From a virus, in IMG/VR virus record IMGVR_UViG_3300032954_000040, positions 1 through 40,745 of that record: a DNA stretch of 40,745 nucleotides; one strand, written 5' to 3'. The position numbers and the translations under genes are program-made. Position 1 is the first letter of the stretch. Every line of letters begins with the position of its first letter. The notes beneath the pieces were generated by a model. The model searched no databases. It was not told the DNA's origin and worked only from the letters and a program-made list of their open reading frames with translations. Positions 24,060 to 32,694 of the stretch are shown piece after piece.

Positions 24060-26930
24060 ATGGGAACAGTTGTTATATTAAAAACAGCTACGGGCGCCGG
24101 AACGTTTGTTGTTCCGAGCGATTGGAACAATGCCAATAACTCAATTGAATGCATTGGCGGTGGAAGCGGCGGTAATAATCCAACATTTGACCTGGGTATT
24201 GGATGCGGCGGGGCCGGTGCTGGTTATTCAAGATCAAACAATGTAACTTTAACAATTGGAAATACCTATAACTTATTTGTCGGTGCTGGTGGTGCTGGTG
24301 GAACGTCATCTGCTGCTGGCGGTGCTGGCGGTGCAACATTTTTCGGTGCAACAACACTAGCAGCATCAATGGTTGGTGCGAACGGTGCAACCGCACCCAC
24401 AAGCAGCACAGCGGGTGTTGGTGGATCAACAACTGGAGCGAAAGGATCAATCCTTTATGCCGGTGGGTCTGGCAGCGCAATATCCACCGGAGGATCAAAT
24501 GGAGGTGGTGGCGCCGGGGGACCGAATGGCAATGGCGCAAATGGCAACGGCGGAACGGGTTCACCTTATTCCGGGAGCGGCGGTGGCGCGTCGGGCGGTG
24601 GTTCGCCCGGTGCTAGTGCCGGAACTTCATCAACAGGTGGCGCAGGCGGTAACAATTTCTCAGGTTCCGGGGGAGGTGCTGGTGGCACAGCTTCAAGCGC
24701 CCCTGGCAACGGAATAAATGGTGGTGGTGGCGGTGGTGCGGGGGCGATAGTACCTTTAGCTTATCTTACCGGCGGTGCTGGCGGAAACGGCGTAGATATG
24801 GCCGGTGGTTCTGCTGGCGCGGGCGGTGGCGGTGGCGCTAGTTCAATTTGTTCTGCTTCCGGATCAGGAAACGTTGCTCCCGGTGGTGCTGGCGGTCTTT
24901 ATGGTGGCGGTGGTGGTGCTGGTGGATTTGATAATAGTTTTGCCTATACGAGTAACGGTGGCGCGGGTGCGCAAGGCATTATTGTTATTACCTATGTTTC
25001 CACATCGAACACCATTACATGGGCAGCCAATACTAATTTTAAATCTTCCGGTTATGGTGTCCTTAGTTCATCTGTGATTTGGACAGATAATGCAGCGTTC
25101 CTATTTACTGGCTCACTAACTATCAACACTGTTACGATTAGGTCGGCAAAATCAAATTTGTCCGACGCCGGATTATTTTCGACAACAGGAACCGCCCTTG
25201 AACAAGCAATTGTGGCGCCGTCAGGTGTTGGGCAACTTATTATTTTTAGTAATCTCCTTGATTCTGGGACGGCAACATTTCCATTTAATACCACGGTTTA
25301 TTGCAATGCGACCGGAGGCGGTCACACATATACAGATAACGCAACGTTATCTGGCACTGGATTATTGTCTATTTTAAATAATGTAAATTTAGCGGCACTT
25401 TCCACATTTTCTGGTTCTGAATCGCTTACCACAAATGCTCTTCGATTTGTGGCCGCAAACTCTATTTCATTAGGCGTTGGATTATTAACGACAACAGGAA
25501 CGTCGATTGAATTGGCCAAGCCTACGGTAATTCAATCCGGTCTGTTGTCAACTTCCGCAACCGCACTTGAATTGACCAATGGAATTATTAGTGGGACTGG
25601 ATTAGTAGTCACAACGGCAACAACCCTATCGCTCAACACCTGCGCCTTTTCTGGCTCCGGGCTTATTGCTACGAATGCTACTCACACACCAAACGGTTCA
25701 GCGGTATTTGGTTTTGTTGCGCAAGTAATTGTTGCTGAAAAAGTCATTTTGCGCGCAACTATTGGATTAAGCGTGATTGGCGCGTTGCAAACAAATGCTA
25801 CTCATACACCCATTGGGTCATCGACCATTTCCGGGATAGCTTCAATATCTGCCACAGCGAGTAGCAACATTTATTCAGATTCGGCAAACCTTGCATCAAT
25901 TGCAACAATAATATTGGCCGAAACAGAAATGGCAACTGCTCTATCTTCCCCGCAAGGAGCGGCGCAGCTTATTGGAACAGCTACATTATTGGCACAGACC
26001 AACGGGGTAATCAACGATAGCGGCTTAATTATCACTCAGGCCACACATACACCGGCCGGTTCTGCAATATTTTCCGCAATTGGATCTTTGGGCACAACAA
26101 CTCATTATATGGCCGCTAATTCAGCAATCCTGTCTGGGTCAGCCTTATTCCAAGAATCGTACAACATTTTAGTCGAAGCAACGTCAAACGTTTCTTGTGT
26201 CGGAACGATAAATACAGTTGCGTTTACCATGAAAGATGATTCCGCCACACTATCTGGTCTGCAATCCGTCTCAGCAATAGCCTCTTGCCTCTACATTAAT
26301 TCTGCGGCGATATATGGAACATCCTCAATAACGACTAGCCAAGTCCAAGTCCTTGTTTCTGGATCGTCGAGCGTTAAAGGAACTTGCTCCGTAACAATAA
26401 ATTCAAAGACTTTGAGTGCTGTATCTGCAATAATACCGGGATCGTCACTCATCTTTACGGATGCTTACAATCCGACGAAAACGCCCGCAAACGCTAATTT
26501 AGCTGGCGCCGGACAATTTAATCTTAGCGAGCATTTTGTCGGCTCCGCTTCCATTGGAATAGCGGCTATTGGCAATTGTAATACCAACAACAATTTTGTT
26601 TTAGCCAATTCTGCCTCTATATCCGGATTGTCGCAAATCACAACAATAGCATCCGGCTCTTGGTATAATTCGGCAACTTTGTCCGGAACTGGATCGGTGA
26701 TGGTGAACGAAGGCTTACAGTTCCAAGGATATGTTGAAATTGATAGCGATGGATTGTTGTATTGTGACGTGTTCTTTGGTCAAAATGAAAATGTCATTAT
26801 TTCTGGTGAATGTTTTATAGATATTCATTCTGCCGTTGATCATACGACAATAGGTGTTGAACTCAAAGTTGCTAAAAAAGGTGCAGGACTTTGCGAGCGA
26901 GGCAAGCCTATGAAACCGATGGCGGATTAA
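24060..26930 (+). CDS. Glycine-rich adhesin-like protein with repeat array (paralogue A)
   Basis: 956 aa, ATG 24060 behind GGTGAGAA. Residues 1-30 (VVILKTATGAGTFVVPSDW, then IECIGGG) are the entry of a phage glycine-rich domain. Residues about 30-310 are dominated by GGxGG and GAGG runs ending in GAQGIIVITYV. Residues about 320-930 are degenerate beta repeats of the SGTGLLTTxA and THTPxGSA kind. The C-terminus ends in a short charged segment. Glycine-rich sheets of this type form polyglycine-II receptor-binding domains in some phage adhesins, so host recognition is a reasonable inference. No signal peptide is present, in keeping with a virion protein. It abuts its paralogue at 26931. Confidence 0.75.
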   Translation: MGTVVILKTATGAGTFVVPSDWNNANNSIECIGGGSGGNNPTFDLGIGCGGAGAGYSRSNNVTLTIGNTYNLFVGAGGAGGTSSAAGGAGGATFFGATTLAASMVGANGATAPTSSTAGVGGSTTGAKGSILYAGGSGSAISTGGSNGGGGAGGPNGNGANGNGGTGSPYSGSGGGASGGGSPGASAGTSSTGGAGGNNFSGSGGGAGGTASSAPGNGINGGGGGGAGAIVPLAYLTGGAGGNGVDMAGGSAGAGGGGGASSICSASGSGNVAPGGAGGLYGGGGGAGGFDNSFAYTSNGGAGAQGIIVITYVSTSNTITWAANTNFKSSGYGVLSSSVIWTDNAAFLFTGSLTINTVTIRSAKSNLSDAGLFSTTGTALEQAIVAPSGVGQLIIFSNLLDSGTATFPFNTTVYCNATGGGHTYTDNATLSGTGLLSILNNVNLAALSTFSGSESLTTNALRFVAANSISLGVGLLTTTGTSIELAKPTVIQSGLLSTSATALELTNGIISGTGLVVTTATTLSLNTCAFSGSGLIATNATHTPNGSAVFGFVAQVIVAEKVILRATIGLSVIGALQTNATHTPIGSSTISGIASISATASSNIYSDSANLASIATIILAETEMATALSSPQGAAQLIGTATLLAQTNGVINDSGLIITQATHTPAGSAIFSAIGSLGTTTHYMAANSAILSGSALFQESYNILVEATSNVSCVGTINTVAFTMKDDSATLSGLQSVSAIASCLYINSAAIYGTSSITTSQVQVLVSGSSSVKGTCSVTINSKTLSAVSAIIPGSSLIFTDAYNPTKTPANANLAGAGQFNLSEHFVGSASIGIAAIGNCNTNNNFVLANSASISGLSQITTIASGSWYNSATLSGTGSVMVNEGLQFQGYVEIDSDGLLYCDVFFGQNENVIISGECFIDIHSAVDHTTIGVELKVAKKGAGLCERGKPMKPMAD

Positions 26931-29900
26931 TTGACGACCTACGTCACCCTTACCACGGTTGGAACCGGAACATGGACCGTTCCGGTTTCGACCACGTACA
27001 CTATTGAATGTATCGGTGGTGGTGGCGGTGGTTCTAACGGAAACAATTCTCAAGGCGGCGGCGGTGGCGGTTATAGCAATGGAACTGTTAGCTTAACCGC
27101 AAGTAGTAATATTACATATTCCGTTGGTGCTGGCGGTGCTGGCGGTGCCGCTTCATCCTCGGCCTCTAATTCAGGAACGGCCGGCAGTGCCACATGGTTT
27201 AATGGCGCTAGTTTATCCGCCGCTACAGTCGGCGCTAATGGAGGCGCCGGTGGTAGTGGTTCAGTCGTCGGCACAGCGGCCGGTGGCTCAACGACAGGAG
27301 CAAAACCAAGTTCTGGCGGCACACTGTATGCCGGTGGATATGGTGGGCAAAACGATGACGGTCCTACCGGGGGCGGCGGCGCTGGCGGTCCTCATGGAGC
27401 CGGTGGCAATGGAATAAGTACTTCTGGCACTGGCACCATATTTTCAGGCGGTGGCGGCGGTGGTGGCGGCGGCGGTAGCGATGGACATTGGACGATTAGC
27501 AGCACTACCGGCGGCAACGGTGGTGATAACTATTTAGGTTCTGGTCACGGAACTGGTGGAACAACATCAGCCGATGCGACGGTCGGAACGAGTGGTGGTG
27601 GCGGCGGCGGTGGTGCTCAGAGTGGAACGCTTTCACATTGTATTGGCCGCGCAGGTGGCAATGGTGTTGATTTAGGCGATGGTTCAATTGGGTCCGGTGG
27701 TGGTGGTGGTGCGGCCGGTTTCTATACCGCAACAGGAGCATCGGTTGGTGGGGCCGGTGGTCTTTACGGCGGCGGCGGTGGCGCCGGTGGCTCTGATTCT
27801 GCATTTGGCACATTTGCGGCCGGTGGCGCTGGTGCGCAAGGCGTTATCGTTATTTCTTATAGCGGAACGAATTGGTCTGATTCATGGGCATTAACCGCTA
27901 CTAGCAACTTAACTGTTGATTCCACCCATACACCAGCCGGCTCAGCGTCTATCGCCGAAACAGGTAGCCTTACCGCTTCCGCTACGTGGATTTCGGTTGC
28001 CGGTAATAGTTCATCCATTGCAGAAACAGGAAGCCTTGCCACCTCGGCGGAATGGATTTCAGTTGCCGGCAACACTGTTGCATTAGCTGATGCGGGTCTT
28101 TTAACAACAACGGCGGAATGGATTTCAGTTGCCGGTAATTCTGCAACACTCTCTGATACAGGCCTTTTAACCACCAATGCAACGCACACGCCGGCTGGTT
28201 CTGCGACATTCTCTGATACCGGATCACTGTCCATATCGGAGAATGTTAATCTTGCAGCAACAATAACATTAGCTGATGCCGGCCTCTTAACTACCAACGC
28301 CACACATACCCCCGCCGCGTCGGCAACATTGTCCGGCACCGGATTAATCTCGACATCGGCTGAATGGATTTCAGTTGCCGGTAACTCGGCGGTTTTTACC
28401 GGCACTGGTTTACTCACAACGACCGCAACTGAATTAGAATCCGTAGCTGCAAATCTTTCTGCCGTTGGTTTAATTTCTACAACGGCAACGGAATTAGAAT
28501 CGGTTATTTCCACGATTTCTGGCGTTGGTCTTTTAACGACCAACGCCACACATACGCCAATCGGAACAGTAACCATACCGGCTACTGGACTATTTAATAT
28601 TTCAGAAAATGAACTCGAATCTGTTACAGCGACTCTACCGGCTATCGGGTTGCTGTCAATAACAGCAACAGAATTAGAAAAAGTAATATCGACTTTCGCT
28701 GGCATTGGTCTTTTAACGACTAATGCCATACATACCCCGGCCGGTGCCGCAACATTATTGGGCGCTGGTCTTTTAACCACGACGGCGGAATGGATTTCGA
28801 TTGCTGGTAACGCAGCAACATTTTCCGATATTGGCCAATTAACTGTTTCAGAACATGTTCTTTTAGCCGCGACCGCAGCATTTTCTGATACTGGCCTTTT
28901 AACCACAACCGAAACGGAACTTGAGCAAGCGGTTATAACTATATCTGGCGTCGCAACGGTTACAGCAAACGCCCTACCGCTCGGACAACAAAGTGGCCAA
29001 GCAACACTTCCATTTGTCGGTCAAATCATTCCTTCTGAAAATGTAATTCTTCAAGCTACATCAATATTTTCGGACGCTGGCCTCTTAACCATCAATGCTA
29101 TCCATACACCGAATGGATCGGCAACATTTCCTTGCACTGGAGCCGTTTCTGCTTCCGGGGCCGTAGCATTTGTTGCTACTTCATCGTTATCCGGCAGTGG
29201 TCTTTTAACTACGAATGCTACCCATACGCCAAGCGCCTCAACGACATTTGCTTCCATTGGCAACATTAATATTTCAGAGAATGTAATTCTTGCTGATACG
29301 GCACTCTTCTCCGATATAGGCCTTTTAGTAACGGATGCGACTATTACGGCTAAAACTCTTGCTGGATCAGCGGTATTTTCTGGCGTTAGCTCTATCACAA
29401 CATCGGCAACGCATACCCCAATTGGGACTGCAATTTTTGCTGATAACGGTAATTTAACGACTGCTGAAAATGTTGCGCTGGCCGGATCGGTCGTTACATC
29501 TGGTTCGGGGCAAATTGTTACTGGAACAGTTGCCGATCTCGCGGCACTCACCGCGTTGGTTGGTTCCAGTCAGATTGTCGTTGATGGCTACCTAATAACC
29601 CCAGGGTCAACAACCGGGTCAGCAACGTTTGACGGTTTCGCGACGCTTTCAACACAACCATCGCTCATTGCCCTGGATCGTGCTACACTATCTGGTGAAG
29701 GAACTTGCTTCAGTGTCAGTTTTCCGCCGATCAGTCATCGGCGGCTGACCTATGGCGAGAGTTTGCCGCCGCGTGGTGTTCTTACCATTCTAGATGGATT
29801 GTGGGTAACGATGTTGACCAACCCAACCCCGGTTGCTTTACCCTCTATTCGTTCAGGCGAAACGGACGGTCGTTACATCGACTGCACGCCCGATCTTGGG

Positions 29901-30173
29901 CCATTGGGGGATTATATTCCCAATGTCAATGTCGTCAGTTTGGCGATGGCGCGTGAGGATGGTCAACCATTAGGACCGCTCGATTTACAACCCGCCGGTT
30001 CGCAATGGCCAACGACTTTGGATGAAACCGGCTTGGTCATAACATTTGGCTTTATTGCACCAGCCAATGCACCGGATGCTGTTTACGAACTAACGTTAAA
30101 AGTGAATACTACCAACTCAGGGAGGGTTTTCATCCGCGATTTGGTTATCGCCATGGTTTCCGCATTGGGATAA
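26931..30173 (+). CDS. Glycine-rich adhesin-like protein with repeat array (paralogue B)
   Basis: 1080 aa from TTG 26931, directly after the TAA of paralogue A; the start codon is weak, so translation is probably coupled. Residues 1-30 (YVTLTTVGTGTWTVP, TIECIGGG) and about 30-310 (Gly-rich, ending GAQGVIVISYS) match paralogue A. Residues about 330-905 hold at least eight THTP-type and five AEWISVAGN-type units, alternating with LSGxGLLTTNA strands. Residues about 925-1080 are a distinct C-terminal domain (RLTYGESLPPRGVLTILDGLWV, FGFIAPANAPDAVYELTLKVNT), of a type that might be a trimerisation or attachment domain. Likely a long surface fibre or adhesin. Confidence 0.75.
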   Translation: MTTYVTLTTVGTGTWTVPVSTTYTIECIGGGGGGSNGNNSQGGGGGGYSNGTVSLTASSNITYSVGAGGAGGAASSSASNSGTAGSATWFNGASLSAATVGANGGAGGSGSVVGTAAGGSTTGAKPSSGGTLYAGGYGGQNDDGPTGGGGAGGPHGAGGNGISTSGTGTIFSGGGGGGGGGGSDGHWTISSTTGGNGGDNYLGSGHGTGGTTSADATVGTSGGGGGGGAQSGTLSHCIGRAGGNGVDLGDGSIGSGGGGGAAGFYTATGASVGGAGGLYGGGGGAGGSDSAFGTFAAGGAGAQGVIVISYSGTNWSDSWALTATSNLTVDSTHTPAGSASIAETGSLTASATWISVAGNSSSIAETGSLATSAEWISVAGNTVALADAGLLTTTAEWISVAGNSATLSDTGLLTTNATHTPAGSATFSDTGSLSISENVNLAATITLADAGLLTTNATHTPAASATLSGTGLISTSAEWISVAGNSAVFTGTGLLTTTATELESVAANLSAVGLISTTATELESVISTISGVGLLTTNATHTPIGTVTIPATGLFNISENELESVTATLPAIGLLSITATELEKVISTFAGIGLLTTNAIHTPAGAATLLGAGLLTTTAEWISIAGNAATFSDIGQLTVSEHVLLAATAAFSDTGLLTTTETELEQAVITISGVATVTANALPLGQQSGQATLPFVGQIIPSENVILQATSIFSDAGLLTINAIHTPNGSATFPCTGAVSASGAVAFVATSSLSGSGLLTTNATHTPSASTTFASIGNINISENVILADTALFSDIGLLVTDATITAKTLAGSAVFSGVSSITTSATHTPIGTAIFADNGNLTTAENVALAGSVVTSGSGQIVTGTVADLAALTALVGSSQIVVDGYLITPGSTTGSATFDGFATLSTQPSLIALDRATLSGEGTCFSVSFPPISHRRLTYGESLPPRGVLTILDGLWVTMLTNPTPVALPSIRSGETDGRYIDCTPDLGPLGDYIPNVNVVSLAMAREDGQPLGPLDLQPAGSQWPTTLDETGLVITFGFIAPANAPDAVYELTLKVNTTNSGRVFIRDLVIAMVSALG
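27926..29480 (+). repeat. Degenerate tandem coding repeats in the 1080-aa protein
   Basis: Two unit types recur. One encodes (N)ATHTPxGSA, seen about eight times. The other encodes AEWISVAGN, seen about five times with near-identical DNA (for example GAATGGATTTCAGTTGCCGG). Strands with GLLTTNA or GLLTTTA lie between them. The same units occur in a more diverged form at 7386-9299 and 24060-26930, so recombination between the genes is possible. The repeats explain the long open frames on the opposite strand here. Confidence 0.8.
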
Positions 30174-30179
30174 TGTGCT

Positions 30180-30602
30180 GTGGCCGATGACATCGTGCCG
30201 AAACCCGATCCAACCGTTTTAACAACCACGCAACTTTTGCATGAAATTGCAACGTTAAAGGAACTGTTAGAACATAAAATACAAGCAAACGACAATGCTA
30301 TTCACATCCGGCTTGATGCCATGGTGGCAACATCTATCGCCCGTGATTCATGCAGAACTGAATCAATAACTAAATATGAAGCCTTCTTGACGAAACAACT
30401 TGAAAATCTGGCCAATATTGAAGCTAACCACGATAAAGCAATAGAAGATAAGATATCTGCATTATCGTCGCGCATAGATAAATATGAAGGCAGTAAAACG
30501 GTTACATCAGCATCACAAGCTCTTCTCTTTTCGGTTGTTTCAGCTATTTTAACTTTGGTCATTGGTGTTTTTCAGATTATTCGTTATATCCAACGACCAT
30601 AG
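30180..30602 (+). CDS. Coiled-coil protein with C-terminal membrane anchor
   Basis: 140 aa from GTG 30180. Residues about 15-105 are helical and charged (TQLLHEIATLKELLEHKIQA, LTKQLENLANIEANHDKAIE) with heptad character; residues about 108-135 form a membrane segment (ASQALLFSVVSAILTLVIGV). It starts seven bases after the adhesin gene and precedes the lysis-type genes. It is similar in layout to phage proteins of unknown role sometimes placed near holins; a spanin or holin accessory role is possible but unproven. Confidence 0.65.
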   Translation: MADDIVPKPDPTVLTTTQLLHEIATLKELLEHKIQANDNAIHIRLDAMVATSIARDSCRTESITKYEAFLTKQLENLANIEANHDKAIEDKISALSSRIDKYEGSKTVTSASQALLFSVVSAILTLVIGVFQIIRYIQRP

Positions 30603-30617
30603 AAAGGAAGTCGTCAA

Positions 30618-30896
30618 ATGACAACAACCGCTCCAACAGCCCCGCGCGCAACGGTTTATGATGCGCCTTATACTGGCATAATTGCCTTAACCCCTGGCGC
30701 AACGACCGCCGCGCAAACCGGGCAGGGTTTTGGTTATCTCGGTGCAACCGCCGGAACAGCAACGGTCACATTTTATGATAGTAGCACTGTTGTTCTGCCG
30801 TTCGCTTCGGCAAACACATTCTATATTTTACCATGGGCCGTTACAGGATTGACGCTTGGGAGTGGTGGCGGAACGTTTGTCAATCTGTTGCAGTAA
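30618..30896 (+). CDS. Small hypothetical beta-rich protein
   Basis: 92 aa, ATG 30618 behind AAAGGAAGTCGTCAA, a strong ribosome site. It is Thr/Ala/Gly-rich, with alternating short hydrophobic segments (TVYDAPYTGIIAL, GQGFGYLGATAGTATVTFYD, TFYILPWAVTGLTLGSGGGTF). No known domain is recognised. Its composition is like the virion proteins upstream, so it may be a minor tail or decoration protein rather than a lysis protein. Confidence 0.65.
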   Translation: MTTTAPTAPRATVYDAPYTGIIALTPGATTAAQTGQGFGYLGATAGTATVTFYDSSTVVLPFASANTFYILPWAVTGLTLGSGGGTFVNLLQ

Positions 30897-30910
30897 TAAA
30901 GGAGAGAACA

Positions 30911-31129
30911 ATGAACTTCGGAGAAGTCATTTATATGCTTCAGGCGGGTAAGTGTATTGGCCGACGGGGATGGAATGATAGAGACATGTATATTTACATG
31001 CAGGAATTTCCCGGCTTCATGCCGTGCATTATTTTGAAAACGGATCAAGATGACCTACAGCCTGGATGGCTTCCGTCGCACGCTGACATCTTTGCGGAAG
31101 ATTGGTACGAAGTCTGTTTTCCGGAGTAA
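30911..31129 (+). CDS. DUF2829 / Tad2-like protein (possible anti-Thoeris)
   Basis: 72 aa from ATG 30911, which has AAAGGAGAGAAC in front; an upstream in-frame start at 30833 overlaps the previous gene and has no such site. The family pattern is complete: MNFGEVIYMLQAGKCIGRRG, W21, N22, DMYIYM, MPCIILKT, LQPGWLPSHADIFAEDW. DUF2829 includes Tad2 proteins, which bind cyclic signal molecules of the Thoeris system (and in some cases CBASS) and so block host defence. Not every DUF2829 member has been tested, so anti-defence activity is an inference from the family. Its place between virion and lysis genes suggests late expression. Confidence 0.8.
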   Translation: MNFGEVIYMLQAGKCIGRRGWNDRDMYIYMQEFPGFMPCIILKTDQDDLQPGWLPSHADIFAEDWYEVCFPE

Positions 31130-31136
31130 TGAACCC

Positions 31137-31553
31137 ATGACAGTGAATTGGAATAGCGCCGTCGATATTCTGGCTCGCACCATGGTAGGCGAGGATGATG
31201 TCGGCGGCGCCGATGGAATGCAGGCCGTGGCCTCCGTGGTCATGAACCGGGTTAATTCAGGAATAACATGGTGGGGCAATACGATTCTGACGGTGTGCTT
31301 AAAGCCAAGTCAATTTTCCTGTTGGACACCTAACTCAGCTAATCGAGCGCGGATTCTGGCACTCACCAATACAAATCCATCCTTTGTAACGGCTCAGGCT
31401 ATTGCGCAAGAGGCAGTCGCCGGGACAATGCAGGATTTAGTCGATGGGGCAACGAACTATCTTGCTATTAGCGCGCTCAATTCGGCGCCAGATTGGATCA
31501 TCGGTATGACTGTCACCGCTATTATTGGTGAACAAATTTTTCTGAAGAATTGA
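31137..31553 (+). CDS. Cell wall hydrolase, SleB-like endolysin
   Basis: 138 aa from ATG 31137; the longer frame opening at 31050 overlaps the DUF2829 gene and is not favoured. The sequence ILARTMVGEDDVGGADGMQA, VASVVMNRV and LKPSQFSCWTP matches Hydrolase_2 (SleB) enzymes, with Glu19 as the likely catalytic acid. Such enzymes cut peptidoglycan and serve as phage endolysins. There is no signal peptide, so a holin would be needed; a holin-like gene follows 3 bases later. Confidence 0.85.
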   Translation: MTVNWNSAVDILARTMVGEDDVGGADGMQAVASVVMNRVNSGITWWGNTILTVCLKPSQFSCWTPNSANRARILALTNTNPSFVTAQAIAQEAVAGTMQDLVDGATNYLAISALNSAPDWIIGMTVTAIIGEQIFLKN

Positions 31554-31556
31554 ACC

Positions 31557-31886
31557 ATGAACAAACAATTATGGACACCGCAACTTATTATTGGCCTTAT
31601 TGGCATGGCAATTGTTGCCGGCACCGTCGCAGCGGTCTTTGTTATTGGCGACGTTCAGTTGCGTAGTCAAACAGTCGGCGGCGTTATGAGTCTCGGCGGT
31701 ATGGTGGCCGCGTACTACTTCGGCAGCAGCCACGGCTCGCAGGACAAAGACGCCACCTTGGCGCGCGCGCAGGAGTTGCTGGCGGTTTCTACGCCACCGG
31801 CCTCGACAAGTGAGACTGTTACACAACCATCATCCTTCTCCATGGCCGGAACTGCTTCAATAGCGCCACACCAACCCAAGGAATAA
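31557..31886 (+). CDS. Holin-like membrane protein
   Basis: 109 aa, ATG 31557. Two membrane segments are visible, residues about 9-32 (QLIIGLIGMAIVAGTVAAVF) and about 38-58 (VGGVMSLGGMVAAYYFG), followed by a Ser/Thr/Pro-rich tail. Length, topology and position straight after the endolysin gene fit a class II-type holin or a holin-like pore protein. The tail of about 50 polar residues is probably cytoplasmic or periplasmic depending on topology. No specific family could be named. Confidence 0.7.
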   Translation: MNKQLWTPQLIIGLIGMAIVAGTVAAVFVIGDVQLRSQTVGGVMSLGGMVAAYYFGSSHGSQDKDATLARAQELLAVSTPPASTSETVTQPSSFSMAGTASIAPHQPKE

Positions 31887-31890
31887 GACA

Positions 31891-32694
31891 ATGACACATG
31901 CTTATGGCCGCAAGCCGCATGACCCACGTAAATTGGCGTTGGCTCCGAGTCTCGCTGATCATGCCGTGACAAAAATGACGCCACCGCCGATTGTGGATCG
32001 GTCGCAGGTGCCGTTTCATCCTAAAATGTGGTCAAACGATATTTATCCATGCTGCACATGTAGCGCCTATGCCAATATGGCACTCGGCGTTGGAACGCTG
32101 AACGATACTCTGGCGTCTTACACATTTAGCCCGCAAAATGCGCTCGATTTTTATGCGCGTGTTGTCAATATCAATCCTTTCGATTTCACCGATCTTCAAA
32201 AGAGTGATGGTACCGAGATTTTGACAGTGTTGCAGGATCAACTCAAATGGGGATGGGAGGCCGATCCGGAAGCCAACCCCTCAGAAATACTTGTGGCCGA
32301 TTATGCCAATGTGCCATTGACTCGTGCCATGCTCGCGAATGCCTGTTACCTTTATGGTGGCGTCGATCTTGGCGTAACAATTTACCAATCCGATGTCGAT
32401 ATAATCGGCAAAGGCGTCTGGAACGCGCCACAGCAAGGTGGCCTTGAAGGTGGTCATTCGCTTGCTCTGTGGGATTATACCGGCCTTACGGACACCGATA
32501 CCGTTCGGCTCGTAACGTGGGGTGGATTCCAACTTGCCACATGGCAATGGATCGAATCGGCCTGTGAAGAGGCATGGGCATTGCTTTGGAAGTGCCTATT
32601 GCCAATTACGCAAAAATCATGGCTCGGCATTGATTCCGCACAGCTTGAGGCTGATTTGATGGAGTTCAATAAACAGATTGATCAGCTTACGTAA
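31891..32694 (+). CDS. Papain-like (C1-type) cysteine peptidase family protein
   Basis: 267 aa, ATG 31891 after AAGGAATAAGAC. NDIYPCCTCSAYANM (catalytic Cys most likely 57) and GGLEGGHSLALWDY (catalytic His) match a bacterial/phage branch of papain-like peptidases. The third site is TWGGFQLATWQWIESA, with Thr instead of the usual Asn before the TWG motif, as in relatives of this branch. It is the last gene of the lysis cassette. It may cut host or phage proteins, or have become a wall amidase; the substrate is unknown. A terminator overlaps the convergent gene right after its stop. Confidence 0.75.
   Translation: MTHAYGRKPHDPRKLALAPSLADHAVTKMTPPPIVDRSQVPFHPKMWSNDIYPCCTCSAYANMALGVGTLNDTLASYTFSPQNALDFYARVVNINPFDFTDLQKSDGTEILTVLQDQLKWGWEADPEANPSEILVADYANVPLTRAMLANACYLYGGVDLGVTIYQSDVDIIGKGVWNAPQQGGLEGGHSLALWDYTGLTDTDTVRLVTWGGFQLATWQWIESACEEAWALLWKCLLPITQKSWLGIDSAQLEADLMEFNKQIDQLT

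Noticed and set aside
27857-28906. A 349-residue open frame on the minus strand within the repeat array
   Set aside because: It mirrors the repeats of the 1080-aa + strand gene; no ribosome site, repetitive composition, and complete overlap with a well-supported gene.
21186-30173. Diversity-generating retroelement with target in the adhesin genes
   Set aside because: No reverse transcriptase or template repeat was seen in the window; the repeats are ordinary coding repeats.
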